Below, piece after piece: positions 33,253-42,121 of a DNA stretch of 64,000 bases (the first letter of the stretch is position 1; every line of letters starts with the position of its first letter). The notes beneath the pieces are model-generated. The model was not told the DNA's origin, did no database searches, and saw nothing but the letters and a program-made list of their open reading frames with translations. The DNA is from Streptomyces violaceoruber (GTDB lineage Bacteria; Actinomycetota; Actinomycetes; Streptomycetales; Streptomycetaceae): positions 1,860,001-1,924,000 of the forward strand of contig NZ_CP137734.1 in the NCBI RefSeq assembly GCF_033406955.1. Direction: 5' to 3'. Both the position numbers and the translations under genes were made by a program.

Positions 33253-34545
33253 CTACGCGCGGCCGGCCGTCTTCTGCGTCTTGCGGGTGATCGCGTCGAT
33301 GACGACGGTCGCCAGCAGCACGCCACCGGTGATCATGTACTGGACCGGCGAGGCGATGCCCTCCAGGGCGAGGCCGTACTGGATCGAGACGATGACCATG
33401 ACACCGAGCAGCGCGTCCCAGGTGCGGCCGCGGCCGCCGAAGAGGGACGTGCCGCCGATCACGGCCGCGGCGATGACGTTCATCAGGAACTCACCGGTGC
33501 CCGCGCCCTGGTTGGCGGCGGCGATCTTCGAGGCCACGAAGAGGCCGCCTATCGCGGCGAAGCCGCCGGCGATCGCGAAGACCGAGATCCGGATCAGCTC
33601 CACGTTGATGCCGGCGCGGCGGGACGCCTCGACGCTGCCACCGAGGGCGAAGATCTTGCGACCGTAGGCGGTGCGGCGCAGGACGAAGTCCGTGAGCAGC
33701 AGGAACGCCAGGAAGATCACCACGGCCAGCGGCAGGCCCTTGTACTGGTTGAAGACGATCGCCACGACGAACGCCAGGATCGCCAGCAGCACCGTGCGCA
33801 CGATGATCTCGTTCAGCGGCCGCGAGGGCACCCCGGCGGCCTCGCGGCGCCGGCTGTCGAAGAACGCGCTGAGGAAGTACCCCGCGGTCACGACGACCGC
33901 CAGGCCGTAGGCGGCGGCCACGTCGCTGAAGTAGTAGCTGGTCATCTTGACGACGATGCCCTCGGAGTCGAGGTTGATCGTGCCGTTGCTGCCCAGGATC
34001 TGCAGCATGAAGCCCTGCCAGAACAGCAGTCCGGCCAGCGTCACGGCGAAGGCCGGCACGCCGATGCGGGCGAAGACGAAGCCGTGGATGGCACCGGCCA
34101 CGGTGCCGGTGAGGACGGACAGCAGCAGGGCGAGCCACTCGTTCATCCCGTGCGTGACGCTCAGCACCGCGAAGGTGGCGCCCGCGACACCGCTGACCGA
34201 GCCGACCGACAGGTCGATCTCGCCGAGCAGCAGGACGAAGACGATACCGACGGCGATCATGCCGGTGCCGACCATGGCGACCGACATGTCGGAGAAGTTG
34301 CCGGCGGTGAGGAAGTTGGAGTTCAGGCTGGTGAAGATGGCCCAGATGATCAGCAGACCGACGACGACCGGGATGGACCCGAGGTCACCGGCCTTCATCT
34401 TCCGCTTGAACTCGCTCAGATAGCCCGCGAAGCCCTGCTCGCGCACCAGCAGCCGCGGGTCGACCGCGGCGGCGGCGCCGGCGGCCGCGGCGGGGTTCTC
34501 CACCGCGTGGTCCTCGGCCGGGGTGGAGGTCTTGTCGATGCTCAC
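33253..34545 (-). CDS. xylH: Xylose-type ABC transporter permease
   Basis: 430 aa from GTG 34545, overlapping the xylG stop as GTGA. About ten hydrophobic segments, beginning after a ~60-residue Ala-rich cytoplasmic N-terminus. The bacterial sugar-permease (BPD_transp_2, ribose/xylose type) character is seen in MVGTGMIAVGIVFVLLLGEIDLSVGSVSG and IAGGFAAIGGLFVASK...FLMNVIAAAVIGGTSLFGGRG. It forms the channel for the sugar bound by XylF, in the cytoplasmic membrane. The symbol follows the S. coelicolor xylFGH set next to rok7B7, from memory. Confidence 0.88.
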   Translation of the reverse strand: MSIDKTSTPAEDHAVENPAAAAGAAAAVDPRLLVREQGFAGYLSEFKRKMKAGDLGSIPVVVGLLIIWAIFTSLNSNFLTAGNFSDMSVAMVGTGMIAVGIVFVLLLGEIDLSVGSVSGVAGATFAVLSVTHGMNEWLALLLSVLTGTVAGAIHGFVFARIGVPAFAVTLAGLLFWQGFMLQILGSNGTINLDSEGIVVKMTSYYFSDVAAAYGLAVVVTAGYFLSAFFDSRRREAAGVPSRPLNEIIVRTVLLAILAFVVAIVFNQYKGLPLAVVIFLAFLLLTDFVLRRTAYGRKIFALGGSVEASRRAGINVELIRISVFAIAGGFAAIGGLFVASKIAAANQGAGTGEFLMNVIAAAVIGGTSLFGGRGRTWDALLGVMVIVSIQYGLALEGIASPVQYMITGGVLLATVVIDAITRKTQKTAGRA

Positions 34546-35324
34546 TTCTTGATCTCCCCATTGGTGCGCGCCGCACGACGGGTCACGGCGTTCTCCGTGG
34601 CGCCCGTGATGGCGGAGATGATCTCTTCCTGCGAGGTCGACTTGACCTCGAAGACGCCGTTGTTGCGCCCGAGGCGCAGGACGGCGACCTTGTCGGCGAC
34701 CGCCTTGACGTCAGCCATGTTGTGGCTGATGAGGATGACGGCGTGGCCGCGCTCGCGCAGCCGCTCCACGAGGTCGAGGACCTGCGCGGTCTGCTCGACG
34801 CCGAGGGCGGCGGTGGGCTCGTCGAGGATGACCAGCTTGGGCTCGCCGAGCATGGACCGGGCGATCGCCACCACCTGGCGCTGGCCGCCGGAGAGCGAGG
34901 CGATCGGGATGCGGACGCTCGGGATGCGGATGGACAGCGTGTCGAGGAGCTCGCGGGAGCGGCGCTCCATCTCCACCTCGTCCAGGACGCCGCGACGGCG
35001 GATCTCCCGGCCCAGGTAGAGGTTGCCGACGACGTCGATGTTGTCGCACAGCGCGAGGTCCTGGTAGACGGTCGCGATGCCGAGACTCTGGGCGTCGTGC
35101 GGCCTGTTGATCGAGACGGACCTGCCGTCCCACTCGATGGCGCCCTCATCGATGGGGTGCACGCCGGCGATCGTCTTGACCAGCGTGGACTTTCCGGCGC
35201 CGTTGTCGCCCACCAGGGCGACCACCTCACCGGCGTGGACCTCAAGCTCTACGTCGGTGAGCGCCTGGACGGCACCGAATCGCTTGGAGACCCCGCGCAA
35301 CGCCAGCACGGGCGTAGCGGACAC
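34542..35324 (-). CDS. xylG: Xylose-type ABC transporter ATPase
   Basis: 260 aa from GTG 35324. The ATG at 35333 gives three more residues, but AAGGAG ends directly against that ATG while it is 9 bases from the GTG, so the GTG is preferred. Walker A GDNGAGKST, signature LSGGQRQ, Walker B VILDEPTAA, H-loop ISHN. Unlike many ribose/xylose ATPases of ~500 aa with two fused ABC domains, this has a single domain, as is typical of the Streptomyces form. It energises sugar uptake with XylH. Confidence 0.9.
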   Translation of the reverse strand: MSATPVLALRGVSKRFGAVQALTDVELEVHAGEVVALVGDNGAGKSTLVKTIAGVHPIDEGAIEWDGRSVSINRPHDAQSLGIATVYQDLALCDNIDVVGNLYLGREIRRRGVLDEVEMERRSRELLDTLSIRIPSVRIPIASLSGGQRQVVAIARSMLGEPKLVILDEPTAALGVEQTAQVLDLVERLRERGHAVILISHNMADVKAVADKVAVLRLGRNNGVFEVKSTSQEEIISAITGATENAVTRRAARTNGEIKK

Positions 35325-35392
35325 GTGAACCATCTCCTTCGCCGCCTGACCCGGCGGGAGGTTGTGCAGAAGTAATGGGGGGGTTGTTCCGT

Positions 35393-35438
35393 CCGGCGCC
35401 CCGCGTAGCTTGCGGGGCTGATGAGTGCGGGGCGCCGG
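35393..35438. promoter_or_regulatory. Large hairpin between xylF and xylG
   Basis: CCGGCGCCCCGC (35393-35404) pairs perfectly with GCGGGGCGCCGG (35427-35438) within the 169-base gap separating the binding protein from the ATPase and permease. A processing or partial-termination hairpin here would yield more XylF than XylGH. Confidence 0.6.
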
Positions 35439-35493
35439 AGGAGCTGGGGCGGGCGGTCCCGGGCGGCTCAGCCGGCCCGGGTCGCGGATCCGC

Positions 35494-36609
35494 TTACTTG
35501 AGGCCGATCTTGTCGCAGGCGGCCTTGTACTTGTCCGTGCAGATCTCGTCGATCGTGTAGAAGCCGTCCTTGATGACGGTCTCCTTGATGTTGTCCTTGG
35601 TCAGCGAGACGACCGGGACGATGACCGCGGGGACGCCCTTGGTGGTGGCGCTGTCGACCTTGTCGTTGGCGATGGAGTCGAGCGACTCGCCCTTCGCCAG
35701 CGCGACGGCCATCTCGGCCGCGGTCTCGGCCTCCTTCGGGTAGGACTTGAAGACGCTCATGTACTGCTCACCGGTGACGATGCGCTGCACGCCCGCGAGT
35801 TCGGCGTCCTGGCCGGTGACCGGGATGTCCGCGATGCCGGCCCGCTTCAGGGCGGTGATGGAACCGCCCGCCATGCCGTCGTTGGCGGAGTAGACGCCGT
35901 CGATCTTGTCCTTGCCGAGCGCGGAGATCGCCGCTTCCATGTTGGCGTTGGCGTTCTCCGGCTTCCACTCCTTGGTGTCGTACTCGCGGCCGATCTTCAC
36001 CTTGCCGTCGAGGACGGAGTGGGCGCCCTCCTTGAACTGGGCGGCGTTCGGGTCGGTGGAGGACCCGTTCATCATGACGATCTGGCTGTCCTTGGCCTTG
36101 TCGCCCAGCGCCTTCAGGAGCGCCTCGCCCTGCGTCTTGCCGACGGTGACGTTGTCGAACGAGGTGTAGGCGTCGATCGGGCCCTCGGCCAGGCGGTCGA
36201 AGGCGACGACCTTGATACCGGCGTCGTGGGCCTTCTTCACCGAGCCCGCGATGGCCTTGTAGTCCACCGCGTCGATGATCATCACGTCGACCTTGTTGGT
36301 GACCATCGTGTCGACCTGCTGGTTCTGCAGGCTGGCGTCCTGCTTGGCGTTGGCGTAGACGACCTCGCCCTTGTTGTTCGTGAGCTCCTTGACCTTCTTC
36401 TCGATCATGGGCTTGTCGAACTTCTCGTACCGCGCGGTCTGGTTCTCGGGAAGGAGCAGACCGACCTTGATGTCGTCGCCCTTCTTCGCCGCCGAGTCGG
36501 ACGAGTCGCTGCCGCCGTCGGACTCCTTGGCGCTGCCACAGGCGGCGAGCGAGACGGCCATCGCGGTGGTGGCAACGGCAACGGCGGCACGACGCATACG
36601 CGTGTTCAC
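35494..36609 (-). CDS. xylF: Xylose-type ABC transporter substrate-binding lipoprotein
   Basis: 371 aa from GTG 36609, with GGGAGG 8 bases upstream. Lipoprotein signal with lipobox SLAAC (Cys about 24), a Ser/Asp-rich linker, then a periplasmic-binding-protein type I fold (VGLLLPENQTARYEKFDKPMIEKKV, VDVMIIDAVDYKAIAG, IKVVAFDRLAEG, VYSANDGMAGGSITAL, PVTGQDAELAGVQRIVTGEQYMSVFK). These features match D-xylose-binding proteins. It captures sugar outside the membrane for XylGH. Preceded by a 121-base gap from the ROK gene with an AT-rich stretch (about 36690-36711), presumably its promoter. Confidence 0.9.
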   Translation of the reverse strand: MNTRMRRAAVAVATTAMAVSLAACGSAKESDGGSDSSDSAAKKGDDIKVGLLLPENQTARYEKFDKPMIEKKVKELTNNKGEVVYANAKQDASLQNQQVDTMVTNKVDVMIIDAVDYKAIAGSVKKAHDAGIKVVAFDRLAEGPIDAYTSFDNVTVGKTQGEALLKALGDKAKDSQIVMMNGSSTDPNAAQFKEGAHSVLDGKVKIGREYDTKEWKPENANANMEAAISALGKDKIDGVYSANDGMAGGSITALKRAGIADIPVTGQDAELAGVQRIVTGEQYMSVFKSYPKEAETAAEMAVALAKGESLDSIANDKVDSATTKGVPAVIVPVVSLTKDNIKETVIKDGFYTIDEICTDKYKAACDKIGLK

Positions 36610-36730
36610 TTCACAAACCTCCCTGACGAGGCCGCGTCGTTGCGGCCGAGGTGGCTGGAAGTCAACTCGGCCACACGTGCGACGTCAAGAAGTAAATCCT
36701 TAACGAGATGACAACGGTGCCATCCGTGCT

Positions 36731-37942
36731 CTAAGTGAAGGCAGGCGTGGCCGCCGGCAGAGCGCCGGTCGCAGACCCGTCCAAGAGCGTCGAATCGCCC
36801 ATCTCGCTGAGGGCGAGAGCGAGGGCTCCCAGCACCTCCGCACGGCCGCCGAGGGCCCCGGGAAGCACGGAGAGCTGCCGCGCCGCGCTGGGGATGGCGT
36901 AGCGCCCGACGGACTCTCTTATCGGCCCGAGCACCAGCTCGCCGGCCTCGGCGAGATCGCCGCCGAGGACGACGCGGCTCGGGTTGAGCAGGTTGCAGAG
37001 GTTGGCGACTCCACTGCCGATGTGGCGGCCGACGTCGGCGATCACCCGACGGCAACCGGGGTCACCGTCCCGGGCCAGCCGCACGACGCCCTCCATCGTC
37101 AGATCGGTGCCGTGGCTGGGCTGGAGGAGCGGAAGCACATAGCGTGCTGCGGCGAAGGTCTCCAGGCAACCCCGGTTTCCGCACCGGCAGACGGGACCGG
37201 CCTCGTCCAGGGTGATGTGCCCGATTTCGCCCGCCGTGCCGCCGGGGCCGCGATAGATCTTCCCGTTGATCACCAGCCCGGCGCCGACACCGCTGGCGAC
37301 CTTGATGTACGCCAGGTCCCGCACCCCCCGGCCGCCGCCCCAGACCAGCTCGCCCAGGGCGCCGAGGTTGGCGTCGTTGTCCACGTGCACCGGCACGCCG
37401 AGCCGCCCCCGCAGCTCCTCGGCGGGCCGGATGCCGCCCCAGCCGGGCAGGATGGCGGTCGAGCCCAGCGTCCCGGACTCCACGTCGATCGGGCCCGGCA
37501 CGCCCAGGCCCACCCCGGCGATCTTGGCGCGGTCCACGCCGGTGGCCTCGATCAGGCGGCTGACCAGCTGTTCCGCCCGGTCGAAGCCCTGGTCCGAGGA
37601 GGCGTCCACGTCCAGCGGCTCGGACTCCTCGGCGAGCACCTGGTGGGCGAGGTTGCCGACCGCGACGCGCAGGTGGGTGTGGCCGAAGTCCACGCCGATG
37701 ACGATGCCGGCGTCCCCGCTCAGCGAGACGCTGCGGGCCCGGCGGCCGCCCGCCGAGGTGGGCGTGACCTCGACCGTCCCGCCGTCCTTCAGTTCCCGGA
37801 CGATGTTCGAGACCGTCGCCGCGGACAGGCCCGTCGTCCTCGCGATCTCCGCCTGCGTGAGCGAACCGGCGAGCCGTACCGCCCGTACGACCCGTTCCAG
37901 GTTGGCGCGGTGCAGCGACGACTGCGACCCGGGAGTCTCCAT
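36731..37942 (-). CDS. rok7B7: ROK-family transcriptional regulator (Rok7B7-type)
   Basis: 403 aa. N-terminal winged HTH (about 10-65: LTQAEIARTTGLSAATVSNIVRELKDGGTVE), then the ROK sugar-kinase-like domain: VIGVDFGHTHLRVAV, GVGLGVPGPID, VPVHVDNDANLGALGE, GPGGTAGEIGH and the zinc motif CRCGNRGCLE. The DNDAN/GEIGH pairing suggests ligand binding. In S. coelicolor the ROK protein between xylFGH and ngcEFG (Rok7B7) influences carbon-catabolite control, antibiotic production and these transport genes. The identical setting here supports the symbol. It lies downstream of ngcG (235-base gap with a terminator) and upstream of xylF. Confidence 0.85.
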   Translation of the reverse strand: METPGSQSSLHRANLERVVRAVRLAGSLTQAEIARTTGLSAATVSNIVRELKDGGTVEVTPTSAGGRRARSVSLSGDAGIVIGVDFGHTHLRVAVGNLAHQVLAEESEPLDVDASSDQGFDRAEQLVSRLIEATGVDRAKIAGVGLGVPGPIDVESGTLGSTAILPGWGGIRPAEELRGRLGVPVHVDNDANLGALGELVWGGGRGVRDLAYIKVASGVGAGLVINGKIYRGPGGTAGEIGHITLDEAGPVCRCGNRGCLETFAAARYVLPLLQPSHGTDLTMEGVVRLARDGDPGCRRVIADVGRHIGSGVANLCNLLNPSRVVLGGDLAEAGELVLGPIRESVGRYAIPSAARQLSVLPGALGGRAEVLGALALALSEMGDSTLLDGSATGALPAATPAFT

Positions 37943-38099
37943 TGACTCTCACCCTCATCCCCTGGGTCCGCGTCACCCGGTGCGATGCGGACCTTGTACA
38001 AGTTATGAACCCCAAACTCCGCTGATTCGCCCAGTGGCGTCAAGCCCTTGATAGAAATCGGTTCCAGGCCGTGTCCGCGGCCGGCTGCCGGTGGTACGC

Positions 38100-38149
38100 C
38101 GCAGGGGCCCGTCCCCGGAGAGACAGCTCTCCGGGGACGGGCCCCTGCG
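38100..38149. terminator. Strong terminator hairpin downstream of ngcG
   Basis: Perfect 23-base arms (38100-38122 and 38127-38149; inner part CCCCGGAGAG / CTCTCCGGGG) with a 4-base loop, 28 bases past the ngcG stop. It separates ngcEFG from the ROK gene. Confidence 0.9.
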
Positions 38150-38176
38150 TACGACGGGTGACGCCGGCCGTGGGCG

Positions 38177-39085
38177 TCAGCGGAAGGTGCCCTGCGACAC
38201 CGAACCGGCGATCCGCCGCTGGAAGACGCAGTACACGAGGAGCACGGGCACCACCGTGACCACGATCGCCGCGAACAGCGCGCCGTAGTCGATGTCGTAG
38301 ACCTGCGAGGACGCGTAGGCGGCCATGCCCTGAGTGAGGACCCACTTGTCCTGGTCGGTGTTGAGCGCCACCGGCAGCAGGAACTGATTCCACAGACCCA
38401 GGAAGTTGAAGATCGCCACCGCCGCCATGCCCGGCCGGGCCATCGGCAGCATCACCTGGAAGAACGCCCGCCAGTCCCCGGCACCGTCGATCAGCGCGGC
38501 CTCGTACACGTCGTGCGGCAGCGACCGGAAGAACGAATAGAGGAAGAACATCGTGAACGGCAGCGCGAACGCGACATAGGTGAGGATGAGTCCGGGACGT
38601 GTGTTCAGCAGCCCGAAGTTCTGCAACTGGAAGAAGAGCGGAACGATCGCCAGGAAAACCGGGAAAGTCAGGCCGGCGAGCATCACGTAGTAGATGAGCC
38701 GGCGTCCGGGGAACTCGAACCGGGCGAGAACGTAGGCACACATCGCGCCGAGCAGCATCACCAGGATCAGTGCCGAGACCACGACGATCACGGAATTCAG
38801 GAAGTACTTCCCGATGTTCGCGTCGGTCCACGCGTTCGCGTAGTTCTCGAAGCGCCAGTGGTCCGGCAGCGAGAACGGCGACGAAAGGATCTCGCCGGTC
38901 GATTTGAACGACGACATCAGCACCCACAGCATGGGCACGATCACGATCACGGACCACAGGATCAGCAGGGCGTGCGAGATCGCCGCGAATCTGCGGTCGC
39001 TGCTCGCGGCGGCCCTCGCCAGCCTGCGGTCGCTCACCGGTTTCCGGTCACTGGCCGGCTTCCGGTCGGCGGCGATGACGCTCAC
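38177..39085 (-). CDS. ngcG: N-acetylglucosamine ABC transporter permease
   Basis: 302 aa from GTG 39085, overlapping the ngcF stop (GTGA). Six hydrophobic segments, first at about 35-55 (LLILWSVIVIVPMLWVLMSSF). The MalG-type EAA loop is YEAALIDGAGDWRAFFQVMLP. Inner-membrane partner of NgcF in a CUT1 family importer. ngcEFG takes up GlcNAc and chitobiose in Streptomyces. The symbol is based on the position beside rok7B7/xylFGH and on the DasR-like site upstream of ngcE. Confidence 0.85.
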   Translation of the reverse strand: MSVIAADRKPASDRKPVSDRRLARAAASSDRRFAAISHALLILWSVIVIVPMLWVLMSSFKSTGEILSSPFSLPDHWRFENYANAWTDANIGKYFLNSVIVVVSALILVMLLGAMCAYVLARFEFPGRRLIYYVMLAGLTFPVFLAIVPLFFQLQNFGLLNTRPGLILTYVAFALPFTMFFLYSFFRSLPHDVYEAALIDGAGDWRAFFQVMLPMARPGMAAVAIFNFLGLWNQFLLPVALNTDQDKWVLTQGMAAYASSQVYDIDYGALFAAIVVTVVPVLLVYCVFQRRIAGSVSQGTFR

Positions 39086-40143
39086 CGGGCACCTCCCTTG
39101 GCTGCGGCACGCCGAGCCCTGGACCCAGGTGCTTTCCTCTTGCTCTCGCCCTCGCCGCCGCCCGTGAGGCGGTTGACGAGGAACACCAGCGCCGCGAACA
39201 CCAGGGTGACCGCGGCGAGGACGACGCCCATCGCGGTGGCGTAGCCGAACTGCTGCTTGGCGAAAGCGACGTTGAACAGACGCTGGCTGATCGTCAGGGT
39301 CGAGTTGTCCGGGCCGCCGTTCGGCACCATCGCCTGGACGTAGACGAACGCGTCGAGGGCGGCGATGCCCAGGTAGATGTACGCCGTCTGCACGCTGTCC
39401 CGGATCGCCGGCAGGGTGATCGAGATCGTGGTGCGGAACCGGCCGGCCCCGTCGATCTTCGCCGCCTCGTACAGCTCGCCGGGAACGCCCTTGATCGCGG
39501 CGATGAAGAGCACCGCGTAGAACCCGACGAGCCCCCAGATGATGACGAACATCACGGCCGGCATCGCGGCCGCCTTCTCGCCCAGCCACGCGAACGTGTC
39601 GAACTGGTCGAGGCCGAGGCCGGTGAGGACGCCGTTGAGCAGGCCGGCGTTCGGGTCGTACATCTGCGCCCAGATCAGACCGACGATGATCGCCGGCACC
39701 ACGTAGGGGAAGAACGAGATGATCCGGTAGAACGACGCTCCCCGGATCCCTCGGACGGGGCCCTTGCTGGGCCCGCCCAGGGTGATGGCCACGGCGACCC
39801 CGAGGGCCAGGGTCAGCGTCACCAGGGGCACGAAGGCCGCGAGGAGTGCGACGTTGCGCAACGCCTTCAGGAAGATGTCGTCCTGGAACATCTTCGTGAA
39901 GTTGTCGAAGCCGACGAAGTTGTAGTCCGGGCTGAAGCCGCGCCAGTCGGTCATCCCCCAGAAGATCGCCTGGCCGAACGGGATCAGAACGAAGATCACG
40001 AAGATGGCCAGCGGGACACCGAGGAACGCGAGGAAGAACGTCACCCGGTCGAACGTGAGCTTGCGGCGCCGCGGCCGCCCGCCGCGAGCGGCCGGCTCGG
40101 GCCGGCGGCTCGCGGTTTCGGCAGTGGGGATCGTGTCTTTCAT
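39082..40143 (-). CDS. ngcF: N-acetylglucosamine ABC transporter permease
   Basis: 353 aa. A basic N-terminus (RRRK, residues 15-28) precedes six membrane segments (first VTFFLAFLGVPLAIFVIFVLIPF). EAA loop YEAAKIDGAGRFRTTISITLP. Ends in a basic tail (ESKRKAPGSRARRAAAKGG). MalF-type permease that pairs with NgcG; the ATPase is missing from the operon, as is usual for Streptomyces CUT1 systems, which share the general ATPase MsiK. Seven bases after ngcE. Confidence 0.85.
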   Translation of the reverse strand: MKDTIPTAETASRRPEPAARGGRPRRRKLTFDRVTFFLAFLGVPLAIFVIFVLIPFGQAIFWGMTDWRGFSPDYNFVGFDNFTKMFQDDIFLKALRNVALLAAFVPLVTLTLALGVAVAITLGGPSKGPVRGIRGASFYRIISFFPYVVPAIIVGLIWAQMYDPNAGLLNGVLTGLGLDQFDTFAWLGEKAAAMPAVMFVIIWGLVGFYAVLFIAAIKGVPGELYEAAKIDGAGRFRTTISITLPAIRDSVQTAYIYLGIAALDAFVYVQAMVPNGGPDNSTLTISQRLFNVAFAKQQFGYATAMGVVLAAVTLVFAALVFLVNRLTGGGEGESKRKAPGSRARRAAAKGGAR

Positions 40144-40150
40144 CGCGGTG

Positions 40151-41560
40151 CTAGCTGACCTTGACCTTGTCGACGGAGTCGTCTTCCCGGACCTTGTCGG
40201 AGATCTTCTGCAGGGCCGAGGTCAGCCCCTTGCCGTCGAGGTCACCGGCGAGGAACGAGTTCCACGGCACCAGCTGGTCGGTGTTCAGCCCGTAGGTCTC
40301 GACGAACATGTAGTTGAAGATGTTGGTGCCCGCGGCCTCCAGCATCTTCGTCTGCGAGACGAGCGCCGTCGATCCGTAGCCGTCGGCGGGCACGGTGCCC
40401 TTGACGATCGTCGGGGCCAGCTTCGTCTTGGAGAAGTTGGCGGCCGCCTTCTCCGACAGCATCGCCCGCAGCACTTCCTTGCCGCCGGCCGGGTTCTTGC
40501 CCTGCTTGGGCACGATGAACGGCTCACCGGCGGCCGCGCGGAGTGCCTCGTAGGGCAGCGCCGGCTTGTCGGTGAGCGTCATCGACGGGATTCCGGTCAT
40601 CTGGAAGTCCGCCTTGGTGGCCTTCTTCATCTCGTTCTCGATCCAGCCACCGGACGGGTAGAGCAGCGCCTTCTGGTCGTTGCTCCAGATCGCCTGCGCC
40701 TTCTGGAACTGGGTGCCGGAGCCACCGGGGACGAACATCTTCTGCTTGACCATGGTCTCCATGACCTTGATGACGCCTTGGACGGCCGGGTGCGACCAGC
40801 AGCCCTTCTCCAGGTTCTCCAGGGCGAGCCGGACCTCGTCGCCGCCCTCCTTGATCGCCGAGTCGATCAGGAGCGTGCGGTAGTAGGTCGCCGCCTCCTT
40901 GCCGTGGACGAAGAGGTACTTGCCCTTCTTCTTCGCCTCCTGGCCGAGGTCGAGCGCCTCGTCCCAGGTCTTCGGCGGGGTCCAGCCGTTCTCCTCGAAG
41001 AGCGTCTTCGAGTACCAGACGCCGTACACCGTCATCACGTAGTTGAGCGCGACGAACTTGTCCTTGAACGTGCCGGGATCCTTGACGCCGGGGTAGACGA
41101 TGTCGGCGATCTTCTTGCCCTCGTAGGTGCTGGCCTCGAAGAGGTCGTCGAGCTCCTCCAGCTGGTCGAGGATGCCGAGGAAGCCGATCTGGTCCTCACC
41201 GGAGTTGTCGATGAGGTCCGGCGGGTTGCCGCCGACGAAGCGGGGCTGGAGCTGGGGGGCGATGTCGACGACCGGCTTGACCTGGACCTTGAGTCCCTTG
41301 ACCTGGCTGCCGAGCACCTGGTTGGCGTAGTCGACGTAGTCGGTGCCGTAGCCGCCGTCGAAGATGGCCGCTTCGACCGTGGAGTTGGCGGCGGCACCGA
41401 ACGGGTTCTGGGCGCTCTTCTCGCCCTTCGGACCGCTGTCGCTCTCCTTGTCCTCGCTGGAGGGAGAGCTGCACGCGACCGCGAACGAGCCCATCGCCGC
41501 GGTGGCGATGGCCCCGCGCAGGAGCGTCCGCCTGTCAAGAGAGCCGGCACGAATGGTCAT
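40151..41560 (-). CDS. ngcE: N-acetylglucosamine/chitobiose-binding lipoprotein
   Basis: 469 aa from ATG 41560 with GAGGATG a few bases before. N-terminal twin-arginine signal (SLDRRTLLRGAIATAA) combined with a lipobox (FAVAC), so it is probably a Tat-exported lipoprotein. The mature part is a group-1 extracellular solute-binding fold (QVKPVVDIAPQLQPRFVGGNPPDLIDNSG, KTLFEENGWTPPKTWDEAL, QKALLYPSGGWIENEM). It captures GlcNAc or chitobiose for NgcFG. The gene starts the minus-strand ngcEFG operon; a dre-like site lies 319 bases upstream. An alternative in-frame start at 41668 gives a 36-residue extension without export features and is rejected. Confidence 0.85.
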   Translation of the reverse strand: MTIRAGSLDRRTLLRGAIATAAMGSFAVACSSPSSEDKESDSGPKGEKSAQNPFGAAANSTVEAAIFDGGYGTDYVDYANQVLGSQVKGLKVQVKPVVDIAPQLQPRFVGGNPPDLIDNSGEDQIGFLGILDQLEELDDLFEASTYEGKKIADIVYPGVKDPGTFKDKFVALNYVMTVYGVWYSKTLFEENGWTPPKTWDEALDLGQEAKKKGKYLFVHGKEAATYYRTLLIDSAIKEGGDEVRLALENLEKGCWSHPAVQGVIKVMETMVKQKMFVPGGSGTQFQKAQAIWSNDQKALLYPSGGWIENEMKKATKADFQMTGIPSMTLTDKPALPYEALRAAAGEPFIVPKQGKNPAGGKEVLRAMLSEKAAANFSKTKLAPTIVKGTVPADGYGSTALVSQTKMLEAAGTNIFNYMFVETYGLNTDQLVPWNSFLAGDLDGKGLTSALQKISDKVREDDSVDKVKVS

Positions 41561-41878
41561 CTTTGCATCCTCACTGATCGATTGGTTCTGTCCGGGTGTG
41601 CGGCGTTGTCGCCGTCGTCTCGGAGCCGCGGTGCGGCGCCGATGATCAGCTGAGCGATGCCGGCACAACAGTCGCCGGGGCCGGAGCGACGGTCGCGCTC
41701 CGCCTGATCAGATCGTGATGGCCCACGCCGGTGGTGGATCCCATGCTCAAGTCCTCGCCTTCTCCAGGACTCAGGCGGTGAACCGGATCCTCCCCGGCAC
41801 CGCGTTCGGGTCAAGCTGGGTCGTGCAGGAAATGCGGCCGTACAAGGTCGGGTGCGGTGAAGATGCCCCGGAGTGCCG

Positions 41879-41894
41879 ACAGGTATAGTCCACT
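41879..41894. promoter_or_regulatory. dre-like DasR site upstream of ngcE
   Basis: ACAGGTATAGTCCACT matches the dre consensus ACTGGTCTAGACCACT at 13 of 16 positions. It lies in the 561-base divergent gap 41561-42121 (otherwise without a plausible gene) on the ngcE side. Confidence 0.55.
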
Positions 41895-42083
41895 TTCGCT
41901 TGGCGGAGCAAGATCGAATGCAAGGTTCGCGGTACGTCTTTTCCGAGTTGAGACCTCCCGGAAATATGAATGGCCTGTGCACCGCATGCCGGAGGAATCC
42001 CTGCCATAAGCCCCGAACGCCACATCCAACACCCTTGACATCACATGCCACTTGACCCCTACTGGTCCTTGCGCAGTTGATTT

Positions 42084-42095
42084 GACAACGTTGTC
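42084..42095. promoter_or_regulatory. LacI-type operator upstream of the GH92 gene
   Basis: GACAACGTTGTC, a perfect 12-bp palindrome with the central CG typical of LacI-family operators, 27 bases before the GH92 start. It probably blocks the promoter or early elongation. No LacI gene lies in the window. Confidence 0.6.
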
Positions 42096-42121
42096 CCACG
42101 CGCTGGGAGGGTGGCCAGGAC

